64,000 nucleotides of DNA from Bacillus sp. N13C7 (GTDB lineage: Bacteria > Bacillota > Bacilli > Bacillales > Bacillaceae). Numbering within the stretch: the stretch's first letter is position 1; each line of letters opens with the position of its first letter. This document shows positions 15,827 through 24,822 of the stretch, in pieces. Location: assembly GCF_026790065.1 (NCBI RefSeq), contig NZ_JALAMO010000005.1, positions 186,001 to 250,000 of the forward strand, written 5' to 3'. The position numbers and the translations under genes are program-made. The notes under the pieces are model-generated. The model had not been told where the DNA came from. It worked only from the letters and a program-made list of their open reading frames with translations, and searched no databases.

Positions 15827-18800
15827 GCAGGCTTACCCCCGTTTCTATAACGTTTTTTGTTATATCGGTCCGCACTGGTTTGATCCAGTCTAGTCCCGTC
15901 TATATACGTGTGATTGTCTTTCAAAACAAGCTGCTGCAAAAGCTGAATGTTTTGCTGTAGAGCATCAATTTGCTGGCTCATCATGCTGATTTGCTTCTCT
16001 TGATTCTCCACCACACGGCTCATGTCCACATTCACATTGGTTTGCGGCTCTGCCTCAGCTTTACCCATTGAAGCTTTTTGAAGCAGTACAAGGGCCTTTG
16101 AAATCATCCCTTGTTGAAGTGACGGAAGAACACCAAGCTCACGTCCTACACGCGCCCATAAACCGATGTTGCGTTCCCGATACGTCGGGTCTGTTGTAAT
16201 TGTGGTTTCATCAAAGCCCCGTTCGTTTAGAATTGCCCATTTAGAGCCGCCCCGCCCTGGTGAAGTCCCTCCTTTTGCATATCCCACATACGGGCCGCCG
16301 CGAGCCATTGACTTCAATCCAGGGTGATTGGATATATCCCCGTAGCGACCTTTAATGTAATTGATTGCAGCCAGTATATTATCAACTGGATTAAGAATGT
16401 TATTGTGTCCAGGAAACGCATTAGATGAAAATGTACTCGGGATAGTCTGCATCAGCCCACGAGAAGGATGACCGGCTCTTGCATTTGAGTCAGTAAGGTT
16501 AATGGCATTGGGATTTCCGCCAGACTCTTTCATTGCAATGGTGATCAAGCCAGGAACCCATGAGAATGGTACACCAGCAATGCCCACAGCTTCCGCTACC
16601 CATTTTTGAACCTGGGCAGACCCTGTCGCTCCCTTATAGGCATCTGCTGTGAAAAGCCCGGCATCCGGAAGAATGCTTTTTAAAAACTGACCAGCCCCAT
16701 TTTTTAATGTTTGGAGGATTCCAGTTCCTAATGAGTCTACACCTTTGCCTGACTTAAAAGGGATAAAGCCCTTAAACAAGTTCTTAATCATTTTCTCGGG
16801 GCCATTCAAGATCATTTCCATAGCACCCGATGCAACATCTTTCGCTTTATTGACAACACCCTTCCCTGCTGAAATGGCTCCTTTTACAAGCTTCTTGGAG
16901 CCATTAAGGGCGTCTTTGAAGAAGCTCCCGACACCGCCTGCATAACCAGGAAGACCGGTTGCCATTACTTCTTTTGACTGACTATGTGGAAGAACCGATG
17001 TACCACGCGGTAAATCCCAAACCTGCGGGCCGCCCATTCCAACCACATACGTTCCGATGCCTGGTGTATGAGCAAGCTCAAATCCTTCTTCACCGACTAA
17101 CGCCCTTCCGCCTGGGTGAAAGTCTGTCCCTTTTGCATAGGCCCTGCCTGGCGCTACTTGCATTTCAGAGTTTCCGCTGTATCCTTTAGGCTTCCAATCA
17201 GGAATGGTAGGAATGTGCATGAACTCAAGAACAGTGTTGATCCCGCCGGTAATTTTATTAACAACTCCTGCTAGATCAACGAGAAAAGTATCCCATTTCC
17301 CTAGCACTTCCCCTGTCTCCCAATCTACTTCTTCTAAATGCCCAGCAGCCTGCAGTTTCGCTTCACTGACCACGCCTTTATGAGTTTTTTCAGCCTGTTT
17401 CACAACCTGATCTTTTTGGCTCTTCGCAGAGCTAACTGTATCATCATGCTGTTTTTTAGTGATAGAACCCTTGACGTAATACTCTAGATCAGCGTTTTTC
17501 ACCACTTCTTTATATTGCTTTTCAGCATTCTTGACCACATTGTCTTTTGCTTTTTTGCTGTTTTTAACTGTGGCCGCTGCTTCTTTTGCAGAAAGTTGAG
17601 TTTTGTTGTCTTTTAGTTTTCCAGCGATAATTGTCTGCTCCTCTTTACTTTTAGTAAGAGCAGATTCAACATGCCTATTCATTTTCTTTATAATCTGTTC
17701 TATTTCCTTACGTTCGCCATCTGTAATATCTCGGTGATCTTTAGCAGCATTTTCCCAAATCTTTTTGATGCGCTTGGTATACCCGGATATTTCTTTATGC
17801 TTGTCCTTATTGTTGTCTTTGATATTCTGTAATGTTTCTGTCTTCTCTTTCTCTGACATTTCTTTATTAGAAGCATAAAAATCACTTAACACTTTCAAAG
17901 ATTTATCAGTGCTCTTTTGATAGCCATCAAGGATGGTTTGGCCCATCTTTTCATACTCACTGGACATGTTATCAGCGATTTTTTTCGTAATCTTTTTGTT
18001 GGTTAAATAGTAATAATTCAGCTTGGCACCGACTTTGGTGTTCATATCTTCATAAGCATTAATCGCTTTTGAAGTAGATTCAGACACCTTATCGCCAAAG
18101 TCGATAGTCGCCGGCAGCACCCTTTTTTTCAAGTTATCATAATACTTAAATCCCGCATCAGCTAGAAGGGTGACACCAGTAACAGCTATTCCGATCGGTC
18201 CCCCAAGTAAACTAAGTCCACCGCGCAAAAGACCAACAATCCCGGCACCTTTTTTTAGAATGTTAAATAGACCAAACCCACTTTTCGCAAGCTGCATAAA
18301 ACCGCCAGCGCCTTTTACTGCATTCACTCCAGCTTTGATGATCCCTGAACCGAACTTGAGCAGTTCAGGAGCAAAAGAAAGGATTAATCCGGCGATCGTT
18401 CCAACTGGTCCGCCAAACAAGCTCAGGCCAAGACCAGCCACACGTGAAGCGCCGCTAAGACCACTCATCGCTCTTGCGCTTCTGGTTGTCGTTTGTTCAA
18501 GCCGGCCTACCCTGGTTGTGGCAAGTGCAGAGGTTTGATGGAATCGATCCATCCTTGTGGATGCTGCTGCCGCTGCTGTTGAAGTGACAGTCATCCCCGC
18601 TGCCGCTGTTCTTGAAGCTGTGCCGGCCGCAATCGCCTCAGCAGAATAAACGGTTAAACTCGTAGAAGCACGGTTCACATTTCCAGTTAAATACGCACCA
18701 GCTGTGCGAAGCATATTCCACCCTGCAGCCATTTTAGGAATAGAACCTAATGTGAGCAGGAACGCACCGCCCAAGAGCGAGAATACAGTGACCGCTGCAC

Positions 18801-20307
18801 CTGTAATGGCAATTGTGCTCGCCACTGAAGAAGGCAAGGAATCAAACCATGTCACAGCACTTGTTATGACGTCTGTTGTAGCACGTATCACTGGGATAAA
18901 TTGATTTCCAAGTGTAATAACAGCATTATTTGTGGCCGACTTTAGGTATTCAAATGAACCGGCTAAGTTATCCATTTGCTTATCAGCGATTTTCTCAGCT
19001 GTGCCGCCGCTGTTTTCCAACTCTTTTGTGAAGTCTTGGAGTTTATCCTTTCCAGCGTGCATTAAGGTAATAAATCCTGATAGAGCATGCTGTCCGGCAA
19101 GCTGTTTGGCAATCCTGATTTGTTCTGTCTCCGTATAGTCTTTGGTTTTCTCGTTTATTTGCCCTATGATGTCTGCTAACGGACGCATTTTCCCAGTTGA
19201 ATCCGTCACTTTAAGCCCGAGCTCTTCGATTGCCGATGCTGCTGGCTTTGGAGGCGCAGCCAAACGAGTTAATGTTGATCGCAAAGCTGTTCCGGCCATA
19301 TCAGCTTTAATCCCGCTGTTCGCCATGATCCCGGTTGCGGCGGCCAATTCTTCCATGCTCACGCCCGCGGTTTTTGCTGCCGGAGCCGCATATTTCATAG
19401 TTTGCCCAATTTCTTCAAGCCTAGCGTTCGAATTGGTAAACGTATAAGCCATAACGTCAGCAACGTGGTTAGTGTCCTCTGCTTTTATATGAAACTCTGT
19501 TAAGATGTCTGAGACAATATCAGCAGTAACACCTAAATCGGTTTGTCCAGCTGCTGCAGTTGCCAATAAACCAGGCATTGCACCGATGATTTGATTGGTT
19601 TTATAGCCAGCCATGGCTAAATACTGCATCCCTTCGGCTACTTGCCCATCTGTGTATTGTGTTACGGCCCCAAGATGACGGGCAGTTTCAGTAAGCGCGG
19701 CCATTTGGTCATCTGTTGCATTTGCTAACGCTGCAACCCGGCTCATTTCCTTTTCAAAGCTGGCTGCAGCCTTAACAGTTGCCCCAATGCCAAGGGCTCC
19801 AACCGCCCCTATAGCTGTCAGCGCCTTCCCTGTTTCAGTCGCTGAATTATAGACAGCCTTTAATTCTTTTGATACTTCTTGTGAATCCTTTTTAAAGACA
19901 GAGAAAACACTTGCAGCCCGGCTAGTGTTTCCTGACAAGGTATCATATTCTTTGCTGACTTGCTGCAGTTCTCTTCCTAAATTTTGATGAACAGCTATTG
20001 CATCATTTAACCGCCGAGCTTGGATTTGTGTCTCGCGGTTGTCCTTTCCTTTTTGACGGGCCAATTCATCATATCTCTGACGGTGTTCTTGAACTAAACG
20101 GCCTTGAATCTTATATTTATTGTTTAGCCCTTCCATTTGCGACTGAAGGAGCTTCGTTTGGTCACCGGTATTTTTATAAATACTGCCGGCCGCCTTCATT
20201 TCTGAGTTTGCCAGGCGCATTTGCCTTTTTAGGCCTTCAATACCTCGATTAAAACCTGTATCATCAAGACCTACTTTGACAACCATGTTTCCTATTGGTT
20301 GAGCCAT
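15820..20307 (-). CDS. Tail tape measure protein with C-terminal lytic transglycosylase, 1495 aa
   Basis: N-terminal coiled coil, then the TP901-type core with conserved TDGQVAEGMQYLAMAGYKT at about 218-236, hydrophobic helices in the middle (about 500-530 and 640-700), long Lys/Glu-rich coils, and Gly-rich loops. Residues about 1265-1370 carry an SLT domain (ITIAMKESGGNPNAINLTDS with the catalytic Glu, and RGLMQTIPSTF). Length sets tail length; at about 0.15 nm per residue this implies roughly 220 nm. It is expressed just after the frameshifted chaperone pair. Confidence 0.93.
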   Translation of the reverse strand: MAQPIGNMVVKVGLDDTGFNRGIEGLKRQMRLANSEMKAAGSIYKNTGDQTKLLQSQMEGLNNKYKIQGRLVQEHRQRYDELARQKGKDNRETQIQARRLNDAIAVHQNLGRELQQVSKEYDTLSGNTSRAASVFSVFKKDSQEVSKELKAVYNSATETGKALTAIGAVGALGIGATVKAAASFEKEMSRVAALANATDDQMAALTETARHLGAVTQYTDGQVAEGMQYLAMAGYKTNQIIGAMPGLLATAAAGQTDLGVTADIVSDILTEFHIKAEDTNHVADVMAYTFTNSNARLEEIGQTMKYAAPAAKTAGVSMEELAAATGIMANSGIKADMAGTALRSTLTRLAAPPKPAASAIEELGLKVTDSTGKMRPLADIIGQINEKTKDYTETEQIRIAKQLAGQHALSGFITLMHAGKDKLQDFTKELENSGGTAEKIADKQMDNLAGSFEYLKSATNNAVITLGNQFIPVIRATTDVITSAVTWFDSLPSSVASTIAITGAAVTVFSLLGGAFLLTLGSIPKMAAGWNMLRTAGAYLTGNVNRASTSLTVYSAEAIAAGTASRTAAAGMTVTSTAAAAASTRMDRFHQTSALATTRVGRLEQTTTRSARAMSGLSGASRVAGLGLSLFGGPVGTIAGLILSFAPELLKFGSGIIKAGVNAVKGAGGFMQLAKSGFGLFNILKKGAGIVGLLRGGLSLLGGPIGIAVTGVTLLADAGFKYYDNLKKRVLPATIDFGDKVSESTSKAINAYEDMNTKVGAKLNYYYLTNKKITKKIADNMSSEYEKMGQTILDGYQKSTDKSLKVLSDFYASNKEMSEKEKTETLQNIKDNNKDKHKEISGYTKRIKKIWENAAKDHRDITDGERKEIEQIIKKMNRHVESALTKSKEEQTIIAGKLKDNKTQLSAKEAAATVKNSKKAKDNVVKNAEKQYKEVVKNADLEYYVKGSITKKQHDDTVSSAKSQKDQVVKQAEKTHKGVVSEAKLQAAGHLEEVDWETGEVLGKWDTFLVDLAGVVNKITGGINTVLEFMHIPTIPDWKPKGYSGNSEMQVAPGRAYAKGTDFHPGGRALVGEEGFELAHTPGIGTYVVGMGGPQVWDLPRGTSVLPHSQSKEVMATGLPGYAGGVGSFFKDALNGSKKLVKGAISAGKGVVNKAKDVASGAMEMILNGPEKMIKNLFKGFIPFKSGKGVDSLGTGILQTLKNGAGQFLKSILPDAGLFTADAYKGATGSAQVQKWVAEAVGIAGVPFSWVPGLITIAMKESGGNPNAINLTDSNARAGHPSRGLMQTIPSTFSSNAFPGHNNILNPVDNILAAINYIKGRYGDISNHPGLKSMARGGPYVGYAKGGTSPGRGGSKWAILNERGFDETTITTDPTYRERNIGLWARVGRELGVLPSLQQGMISKALVLLQKASMGKAEAEPQTNVNVDMSRVVENQEKQISMMSQQIDALQQNIQLLQQLVLKDNHTYIDGTRLDQTSADRYNKKRYRNGGKPAW

Positions 20308-20335
20308 ATGTAAACACCCCGCTTTCCTGGCATAA

Positions 20336-20368
20336 ACTCAATAAAAAAAGACAGGTGAGTACCTGTCT
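20336..20368 (-). terminator. Hairpin terminator between tail chaperone and tape measure
   Basis: Minus strand AGACAGGT-actc-ACCTGTCT followed by seven T bases. It starts at the stop codon of the -1 frame product and lies inside the late operon. Confidence 0.75.
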
Positions 20369-20884
20369 AAAAGATTTGATCAATTGTTACCGTCTTAATT
20401 TTTGGTTTATTCTTTTCAGCCAAAACCTCTAAGTAATGGTAAATGTCCATGTTATCTATTTCAGTCATTGTCCACCCTTGTTCTAGCAGAGTAGAATAAA
20501 TTTCATTTATTTGCTGGATTCCTCTTTCGTAGGTGTACTCTTCTCCGTCTTCTCCTGCAAAAAATCTTGGTCAAAGGCCTCTATTTCCTTATAACCTGCT
20601 ATCTCTGAGAGAATGCGGCTGACTTCTTTACCGACTTCAAAAGACTCAAGTCCTTCGAACAATTCTTCATATGAGAATTGATTTTGGAAAATACTTACGA
20701 TGAACTGCATTTGTTTTTCAAGTGTCTTAATGCTTTTTTCAAGATCATCTGCCGTTTTTTCAGCCTCTGCATTAAGCCTTAACGCTTCTATAAGTGCTTT
20801 CGTGTTTGTCCGCGGTGCAATGAATGTTTTAAACTTTTTTTCGTCTTCAAACCACAGTTTTATTGAAATATGTTTTTGAGCCAT
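20367..20884 (-). CDS. Tail assembly chaperone GT, -1 frameshift product (172 aa)
   Basis: At the slip site 20558-20564 ribosomes can move to the -1 frame, giving 109 residues of the short chaperone plus 63 residues (AGEDGEEYTYERGIQQINEI ... KTVTIDQIF) ending at 20367. The -1 frame is fully open and coding-like up to this stop. This is the lambda G/GT arrangement, found just before the tape measure in most long-tailed phages. The fusion product recruits tail-tube subunits to the tape measure and is absent from the virion. Confidence 0.85.
20507..20884 (-). CDS. Tail assembly chaperone G, zero-frame product (125 aa)
   Basis: Follows the major tail protein and precedes the tape measure. N-terminal beta strands (SIKLWFEDEKKFKTFIAPRT), then helices, ending in a Lys/Glu/Ser-rich tail after the slip site. 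Made without frameshifting; coats the tape measure in the assembly complex. Good ribosome binding site (AAAGGAGGAGT). Confidence 0.85.
   Translation of the reverse strand: MAQKHISIKLWFEDEKKFKTFIAPRTNTKALIEALRLNAEAEKTADDLEKSIKTLEKQMQFIVSIFQNQFSYEELFEGLESFEVGKEVSRILSEIAGYKEIEAFDQDFLQEKTEKSTPTKEESSK
20558..20564 (-). other. Slippery heptamer T TTT TTG for -1 frameshifting
   Basis: In the zero frame the minus strand reads GAT TTT TTG, so the heptamer T TTT TTG is in the correct X XXY YYZ phase. The -1 frame after it stays open for 63 codons. Confidence 0.85.
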
Positions 20885-20949
20885 GATGACTCCTCCTTTT
20901 AGTTAAATGGATTTTGTCTGAACAAAGAGAAGCTTTTCAGCTTCCCCTT

Positions 20950-21561
20950 TTATTTCCCAAGATCAGCACTTACATTTCCTTCTGAGCCTTGTTCATTTTG
21001 ATAGGCATCACCAAAAACTGCCTTATAAAAATGATCTAGATTGAATTTTTCTCCATCTTCGTCCGCAACAATCTTGAACACATCGTCCTGCTCTCTATCT
21101 ACAAATTCCGCTGAAAGTTTGATTGTTTGGAAATCCGTTTTATCTTGTTTTGTTTTCCATTCATCACCCGGCAAAGAGAATCTTCCTTTTACCAAGCCCA
21201 CATGACGTGACTTACCGTTTGCTTTAGGCCCTTGAAACGTCATCGCAACCCATGGAGGAATGATATTTTTCTTAAACAAGTACAATCCGTTTTCATCTTG
21301 TTCAATTCCAAGTAATTTAGAGAGAATCTCCATTGGCAGGTCTCGCATTTCAATGTCCAATTTAGTTGAACCGGTTGAAACTGCAAGATCGACAAGTTTG
21401 TCATCCGCATATTGTTTTTCTGTGGATGTTTCTGTTTCAACTTTCATATTGATTGCAAATTCATAGTCAAGAATTTCCGTGGTAACAAAAAATTTACCCA
21501 CCTTTTTTAAAGGTGCGAATTTTACATTCTTCAAACCTGTAACCGAACTGTATTCAGGCAT
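20950..21561 (-). CDS. Major tail (tube) protein, 203 aa
   Basis: Position between tail-completion genes and the chaperone pair is diagnostic. The sequence is beta-rich with SSVTGLKNVKFAPLKKVGKF at the start and KPxVDLAVSTGSTKLDIEM-like strands, in the pattern of phi13-type major tail proteins. Polymerises into the tube around the tape measure. Starts at ATG after GGAGG. Confidence 0.85.
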   Translation of the reverse strand: MPEYSSVTGLKNVKFAPLKKVGKFFVTTEILDYEFAINMKVETETSTEKQYADDKLVDLAVSTGSTKLDIEMRDLPMEILSKLLGIEQDENGLYLFKKNIIPPWVAMTFQGPKANGKSRHVGLVKGRFSLPGDEWKTKQDKTDFQTIKLSAEFVDREQDDVFKIVADEDGEKFNLDHFYKAVFGDAYQNEQGSEGNVSADLGK

Positions 21562-21575
21562 CTTAAAACCTCCAA

Positions 21576-21968
21576 TTATAGTAAAATGTTCGCCTCGAAC
21601 CGATATCCTTTTCGAATAAGACGTTCTTTTTGTAAAAATTCATTGATGGGGACAGTTGTCTGAAAGTCCATGCCGCTCATTACGTCCACAATAGGTGCCA
21701 CAATAGGATCACATGAGCTATTGTGGTACACATCAATCTGATAAGCAGCGCTGTCTTGTATGGGCTTCCCATCGGCCCATTTAGTTGTTCTATAGTCCAA
21801 TTCTTGGACCACAATATAAGGCGGATTACTTTCTACTCCTTCCGGTACAGCCAGCTCATAAATATTTGCAGGCTCTATCAACGCTAAAAGCGCCGGATTG
21901 GTTTCCAGCGCTTCAAATACCTTGTCCTTTAATTGCATTGATCTTTCGATGAGGTTTAAAAGACTCAT
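21576..21968 (-). CDS. Tail completion/terminator protein, 130 aa
   Basis: N-terminal helix (LNLIERSMQLKDKVFEALE) followed by strands (PPYIVVQELDYRTTKWADGK), the pattern of the DUF3168/gpU-like family that caps the tail. Its start overlaps the previous stop by 4 bases and it is followed by the tail-tube gene. Confidence 0.7.
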   Translation of the reverse strand: MSLLNLIERSMQLKDKVFEALETNPALLALIEPANIYELAVPEGVESNPPYIVVQELDYRTTKWADGKPIQDSAAYQIDVYHNSSCDPIVAPIVDVMSGMDFQTTVPINEFLQKERLIRKGYRFEANILL

Positions 21969-22363
21969 AGCTTATACCCCGCCTTTATGACCTTTTCCAT
22001 AGCATCAAGCATCTTATCATTTGCCTGAATCATACTGTTTCGAATAAAAGGATTTGCTGCCTGATGAATGGTCCCAAACTCCGGCAAGTGAACACGGAAT
22101 TTAGTGTCCTTTGTTGGGCCGACAACCGCATATATTTCTCCGTCTTCATCTCGCTTTATCCTATTTCCAACAATAATGTCCTCGTCTATGTGAGGGTGCC
22201 TCCCCCCGATAGCTGACCGCGGAGCATTATCGTTAATTACTTCCGCCAATACAGCACCGCCTGCTTTAACAGTTGCTTTATGGATTTTTTCGTCCTTGCG
22301 GGCTAAGTCCGCGAATGTAGATTCCAGTTCTTTAAAACCCTTCAATTCCAGCTCAAAATTCAT
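21965..22363 (-). CDS. HK97 gp10-like head-tail connector, 132 aa
   Basis: Contains the typical VKAGGAVLAEVINDNAPRS and VHLPEFGTIHQAANPFIRNS motifs of the HK97-gp10/tail-component family. Overlaps its neighbours by a few bases on each side, so this connector block is translationally coupled. Confidence 0.85.
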   Translation of the reverse strand: MNFELELKGFKELESTFADLARKDEKIHKATVKAGGAVLAEVINDNAPRSAIGGRHPHIDEDIIVGNRIKRDEDGEIYAVVGPTKDTKFRVHLPEFGTIHQAANPFIRNSMIQANDKMLDAMEKVIKAGYKL

Positions 22364-22677
22364 CAGCTCACCACATTTGCTTTAATTGTAATGAAGTGCC
22401 GACGCGAATAGTTAGGCAAGATCGACTCTATTTCATAAGCTTTTTCACGAAAGATGATTCGCATATGCTCGTCTATGTCTTCGCGATGTCTAATTGTAAA
22501 TTCCACTGTCTTTTCCTTCTGGATCGCAGCTGCAGCATAATACTCTCGGCCTTTTAAACCTTCAGCTTTAGCCCAGCATTCAATTACCGTTTGCCAGCTG
22601 TCCTTTCCATCCACAGGAAGGCGGCCAGTAGGCTTCTTTTTCTGAAATTGAATCCGGTATCTCATATCATTCAGCAT
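22363..22677 (-). CDS. Head closure protein (SPP1 gp16-like), 104 aa
   Basis: Starts with MRYRIQFQKKKP and contains TIECWAKAEGLKGREYYAAA-like and FTIRHREDIDEHMRIIF segments, characteristic of phage head-tail adaptors. Overlaps the upstream connector gene by 11 bases. Confidence 0.85.
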   Translation of the reverse strand: MLNDMRYRIQFQKKKPTGRLPVDGKDSWQTVIECWAKAEGLKGREYYAAAAIQKEKTVEFTIRHREDIDEHMRIIFREKAYEIESILPNYSRRHFITIKANVVS

Positions 22678-22969
22678 TAGGAGCAGCCTCCGGCAAAGTA
22701 TATTTTAGCTGATTGACCATGGTAGTCAGCACGCCGTCCAAGTTAGAAGTTGTACCGGCAATTTCTCTATTTTCATACCAGTGAGCAACGAATGCATTCA
22801 CACACATTGCCGCCCTGGCTGATTTATTCGGGAATGTAAGACCGGTAGCCGAAGCAATGTATTCTTTTGCGGATGCAATAAAGTCTAAAATCAAATCATC
22901 CTCCAGGTCACCATCAACCCGGAGGAACTTTTTTGCCTTTTCTAATTCAACTTTCTCTTCTTCTGTCAC
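22667..22969 (-). CDS. Head-tail connector (gp6-like adaptor), 100 aa
   Basis: All-helical small protein: EEKVELEKAKKFLRVDGDLE and DLILDFIASAKEYIASATG are the hallmark of the phage gp6/DNA-packaging adaptor family. It binds the portal and begins the connector. Confidence 0.88.
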   Translation of the reverse strand: MTEEEKVELEKAKKFLRVDGDLEDDLILDFIASAKEYIASATGLTFPNKSARAAMCVNAFVAHWYENREIAGTTSNLDGVLTTMVNQLKYTLPEAAPNAE

Positions 22970-22986
22970 TCGACATCACCTGTCTT

Positions 22987-23448
22987 TCATTCAGCAGAAG
23001 TTAAAGGTTTCAGCTCATCAATTTGTTTTTGAAGCCCATCTAATACGTTTTTCACTTCACTATTTAAGTGGTCCATCATAACGCTGCCCGTTCCAATGTT
23101 AATGCTACGGACTGATTTTTCCTGCAGCATTTCATGCGAGATGGATTGTTCACCGATAACAGCAGGATCACCCTTGTCACCCTTTGGACCTTGGGGACCT
23201 GGCTCACCTTGTGGTCCAGCATCTCCTTTTGGACCTTGAGGACCAGTATCTCCTTTGTCTCCCTTTGGTCCCTGCGGACCGGTATCCCCTTTAGGACCTT
23301 GAGGCCCGGGTTCGCCTTGAAGGCCTTTTACATAGAGAGGATTTTGTTCGCTGTTGTCCGCGATAGAGACATCTGTAATTGGTTCCCCTGATCCATTGTC
23401 TCTTGCTGATGTTTTTGCTCCGTTACTTTCATTTAAAAAATCTGCCAT
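22987..23448 (-). CDS. Collagen-like protein, probable capsid decoration fibre, 153 aa
   Basis: Residues about 43-93 are uninterrupted Gly-X-Y triplets ([20 protein letters not shown] type), flanked by an N-terminal head of about 40 residues and a C-terminal helical part with [19 protein letters not shown] that may trimerise. It lies directly after the major capsid gene, where head fibres or decoration proteins are encoded. It would form a triple-helical rod on the capsid; host-binding role is possible. Confidence 0.8.
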   Translation of the reverse strand: MADFLNESNGAKTSARDNGSGEPITDVSIADNSEQNPLYVKGLQGEPGPQGPKGDTGPQGPKGDKGDTGPQGPKGDAGPQGEPGPQGPKGDKGDPAVIGEQSISHEMLQEKSVRSINIGTGSVMMDHLNSEVKNVLDGLQKQIDELKPLTSAE

Positions 23449-23470
23449 GTTAAATCAATCCTTTCGTTTT

Positions 23471-24766
23471 TTATTTACCTAAGTCCGCAGATTCAGTCGA
23501 CGGTGTTTCCACTTGTGCCTCTTCTCCAACAACAAGGTCAGTAACGATGACGGCAGCTTCTGGATCGACAACTTTCCCGTCGAAACGCTCAATACCTCGG
23601 AAATATGTTTGGTCAGTGAGGAATGCGTCTCCGCCCACGTCAGTTGATTTAATTTCAAATTTTTCACGGTCAAACATGAAATAAGCACGTTCAAAATCAC
23701 CGAAAAGAATATGAGTCTTTTGTGTCTTGTCGTCAGTTACAATTTCGTCATAAACCTCAACCGGTCGTCCGAACAAAAGGAAGCTGTCTTCGTCTCTAGG
23801 ATCTTGAGCTAAGATTCCTCTGCCGTTTTTATCTTCAATGTTTGCCAGGGTTTCAAACGCTTCAGTATTCATAACCCACTTTGCATTTTTACGATATCCG
23901 CGTTTAATCTGGTTTTTAACCTTACGTAGAAATTTAATCGTAATTACAGAAGGCGCTTTAAGGGTTTTATATTTTTCACTAGTGATAATCCCCTCAACAT
24001 TTGTTTCGCCGCCTTTTCCATAAAAGACTTCATCATTTTCTGTCACTACAGCAGATTCAGAGAGCCAGTCCACGATCTCACGAACAAAGTTTACAAATGA
24101 ATCATTTAATAGCTCGCTAGAAACAGGCATAAATCCGGCGAACTTTTTGACGTTGTACCAGATTTGTTCGAATTCCATGTTTTTCAGTTCTTTAATTTGT
24201 TCTTTCTCGGCTGTATTATAGAGTTTTCCAGCCACACCTTTTCGGACTGTATAACTCCCTGATGGGGCAGTTTTTGGCACAACGCGAACCAGATTCCGAA
24301 CAGAGTTTAATTCCTTGATGGATTTTAAAATCTCTTTTGAAATATCGTCCGGAACAGTATATCCACCGTCTTTATCACTTCCAGCAGACAAAGAGCGATT
24401 TTCTTTTAGAACACGCTGCATCATGCTTCTTTCTTCTTCGCCAAGGTCATGGCTACGTCCGGTCAGCACTTTAAACCAAGCATCCCGGTACTCTTTTGTA
24501 GCTGTTAAAATATCGCGCTGTTCGGGTTCTTCATCGGGCTTTCGTTCGAATTCTGGTACAAAGTTTCGTTCTTCACCCAATGCCGGCAGTTCCAAGCCAC
24601 GCTCTTCTGACATAAGCTCGATTTGTTTTTGTAGCGCCTTGGCTTCATCAAGCATGCTGCGGGCTTCTTCCGACTTCCCTTCATTTAAAAGATTGGATGC
24701 CTCTTGTTTTTTCTGTGTGAATTTTTGTCTCAATTCACGTTCTTTTTTCGTCATAGCAACTGTCAT
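23471..24766 (-). CDS. Major capsid protein, HK97 fold, 431 aa
   Basis: Start at 24766 is chosen for AAGGAGG before it. The first about 105 residues are a coiled-coil scaffold (delta) domain, probably removed by the protease. The rest shows the HK97 pattern: GGYTVPDDISKEILKSIKEL, VPVSSELLNDS-like spine helix, KNAKWVMNTEAFETLANIED, and a terminal FRGIERFDGKV region. Forms the icosahedral head. Confidence 0.92.
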   Translation of the reverse strand: MTVAMTKKERELRQKFTQKKQEASNLLNEGKSEEARSMLDEAKALQKQIELMSEERGLELPALGEERNFVPEFERKPDEEPEQRDILTATKEYRDAWFKVLTGRSHDLGEEERSMMQRVLKENRSLSAGSDKDGGYTVPDDISKEILKSIKELNSVRNLVRVVPKTAPSGSYTVRKGVAGKLYNTAEKEQIKELKNMEFEQIWYNVKKFAGFMPVSSELLNDSFVNFVREIVDWLSESAVVTENDEVFYGKGGETNVEGIITSEKYKTLKAPSVITIKFLRKVKNQIKRGYRKNAKWVMNTEAFETLANIEDKNGRGILAQDPRDEDSFLLFGRPVEVYDEIVTDDKTQKTHILFGDFERAYFMFDREKFEIKSTDVGGDAFLTDQTYFRGIERFDGKVVDPEAAVIVTDLVVGEEAQVETPSTESADLGK

Positions 24767-24792
24767 TCGTATTTCCTCCTTGAATTTGGACA

Positions 24793-24822
24793 TAAAAAAT
24801 AGACCTAAATTGTCAGGTCTAA
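24793..24822 (-). terminator. Terminator-like hairpin between protease and capsid
   Basis: Minus strand AGACCTGACAATTTAGGTCT followed by ATTTTTTA overlaps the end of the protease gene. It may lower or process the read-through message ahead of the capsid gene. Confidence 0.55.

Noticed and set aside
18170-18538. 122-codon plus-strand open frame
   Set aside because: Antisense to the tape measure, Pro-rich composition as expected from the opposite strand of coding DNA.
23134-23391. Trp/Leu-rich open frame on the plus strand
   Set aside because: Antisense shadow of the Gly-X-Y repeats of the collagen-like gene.
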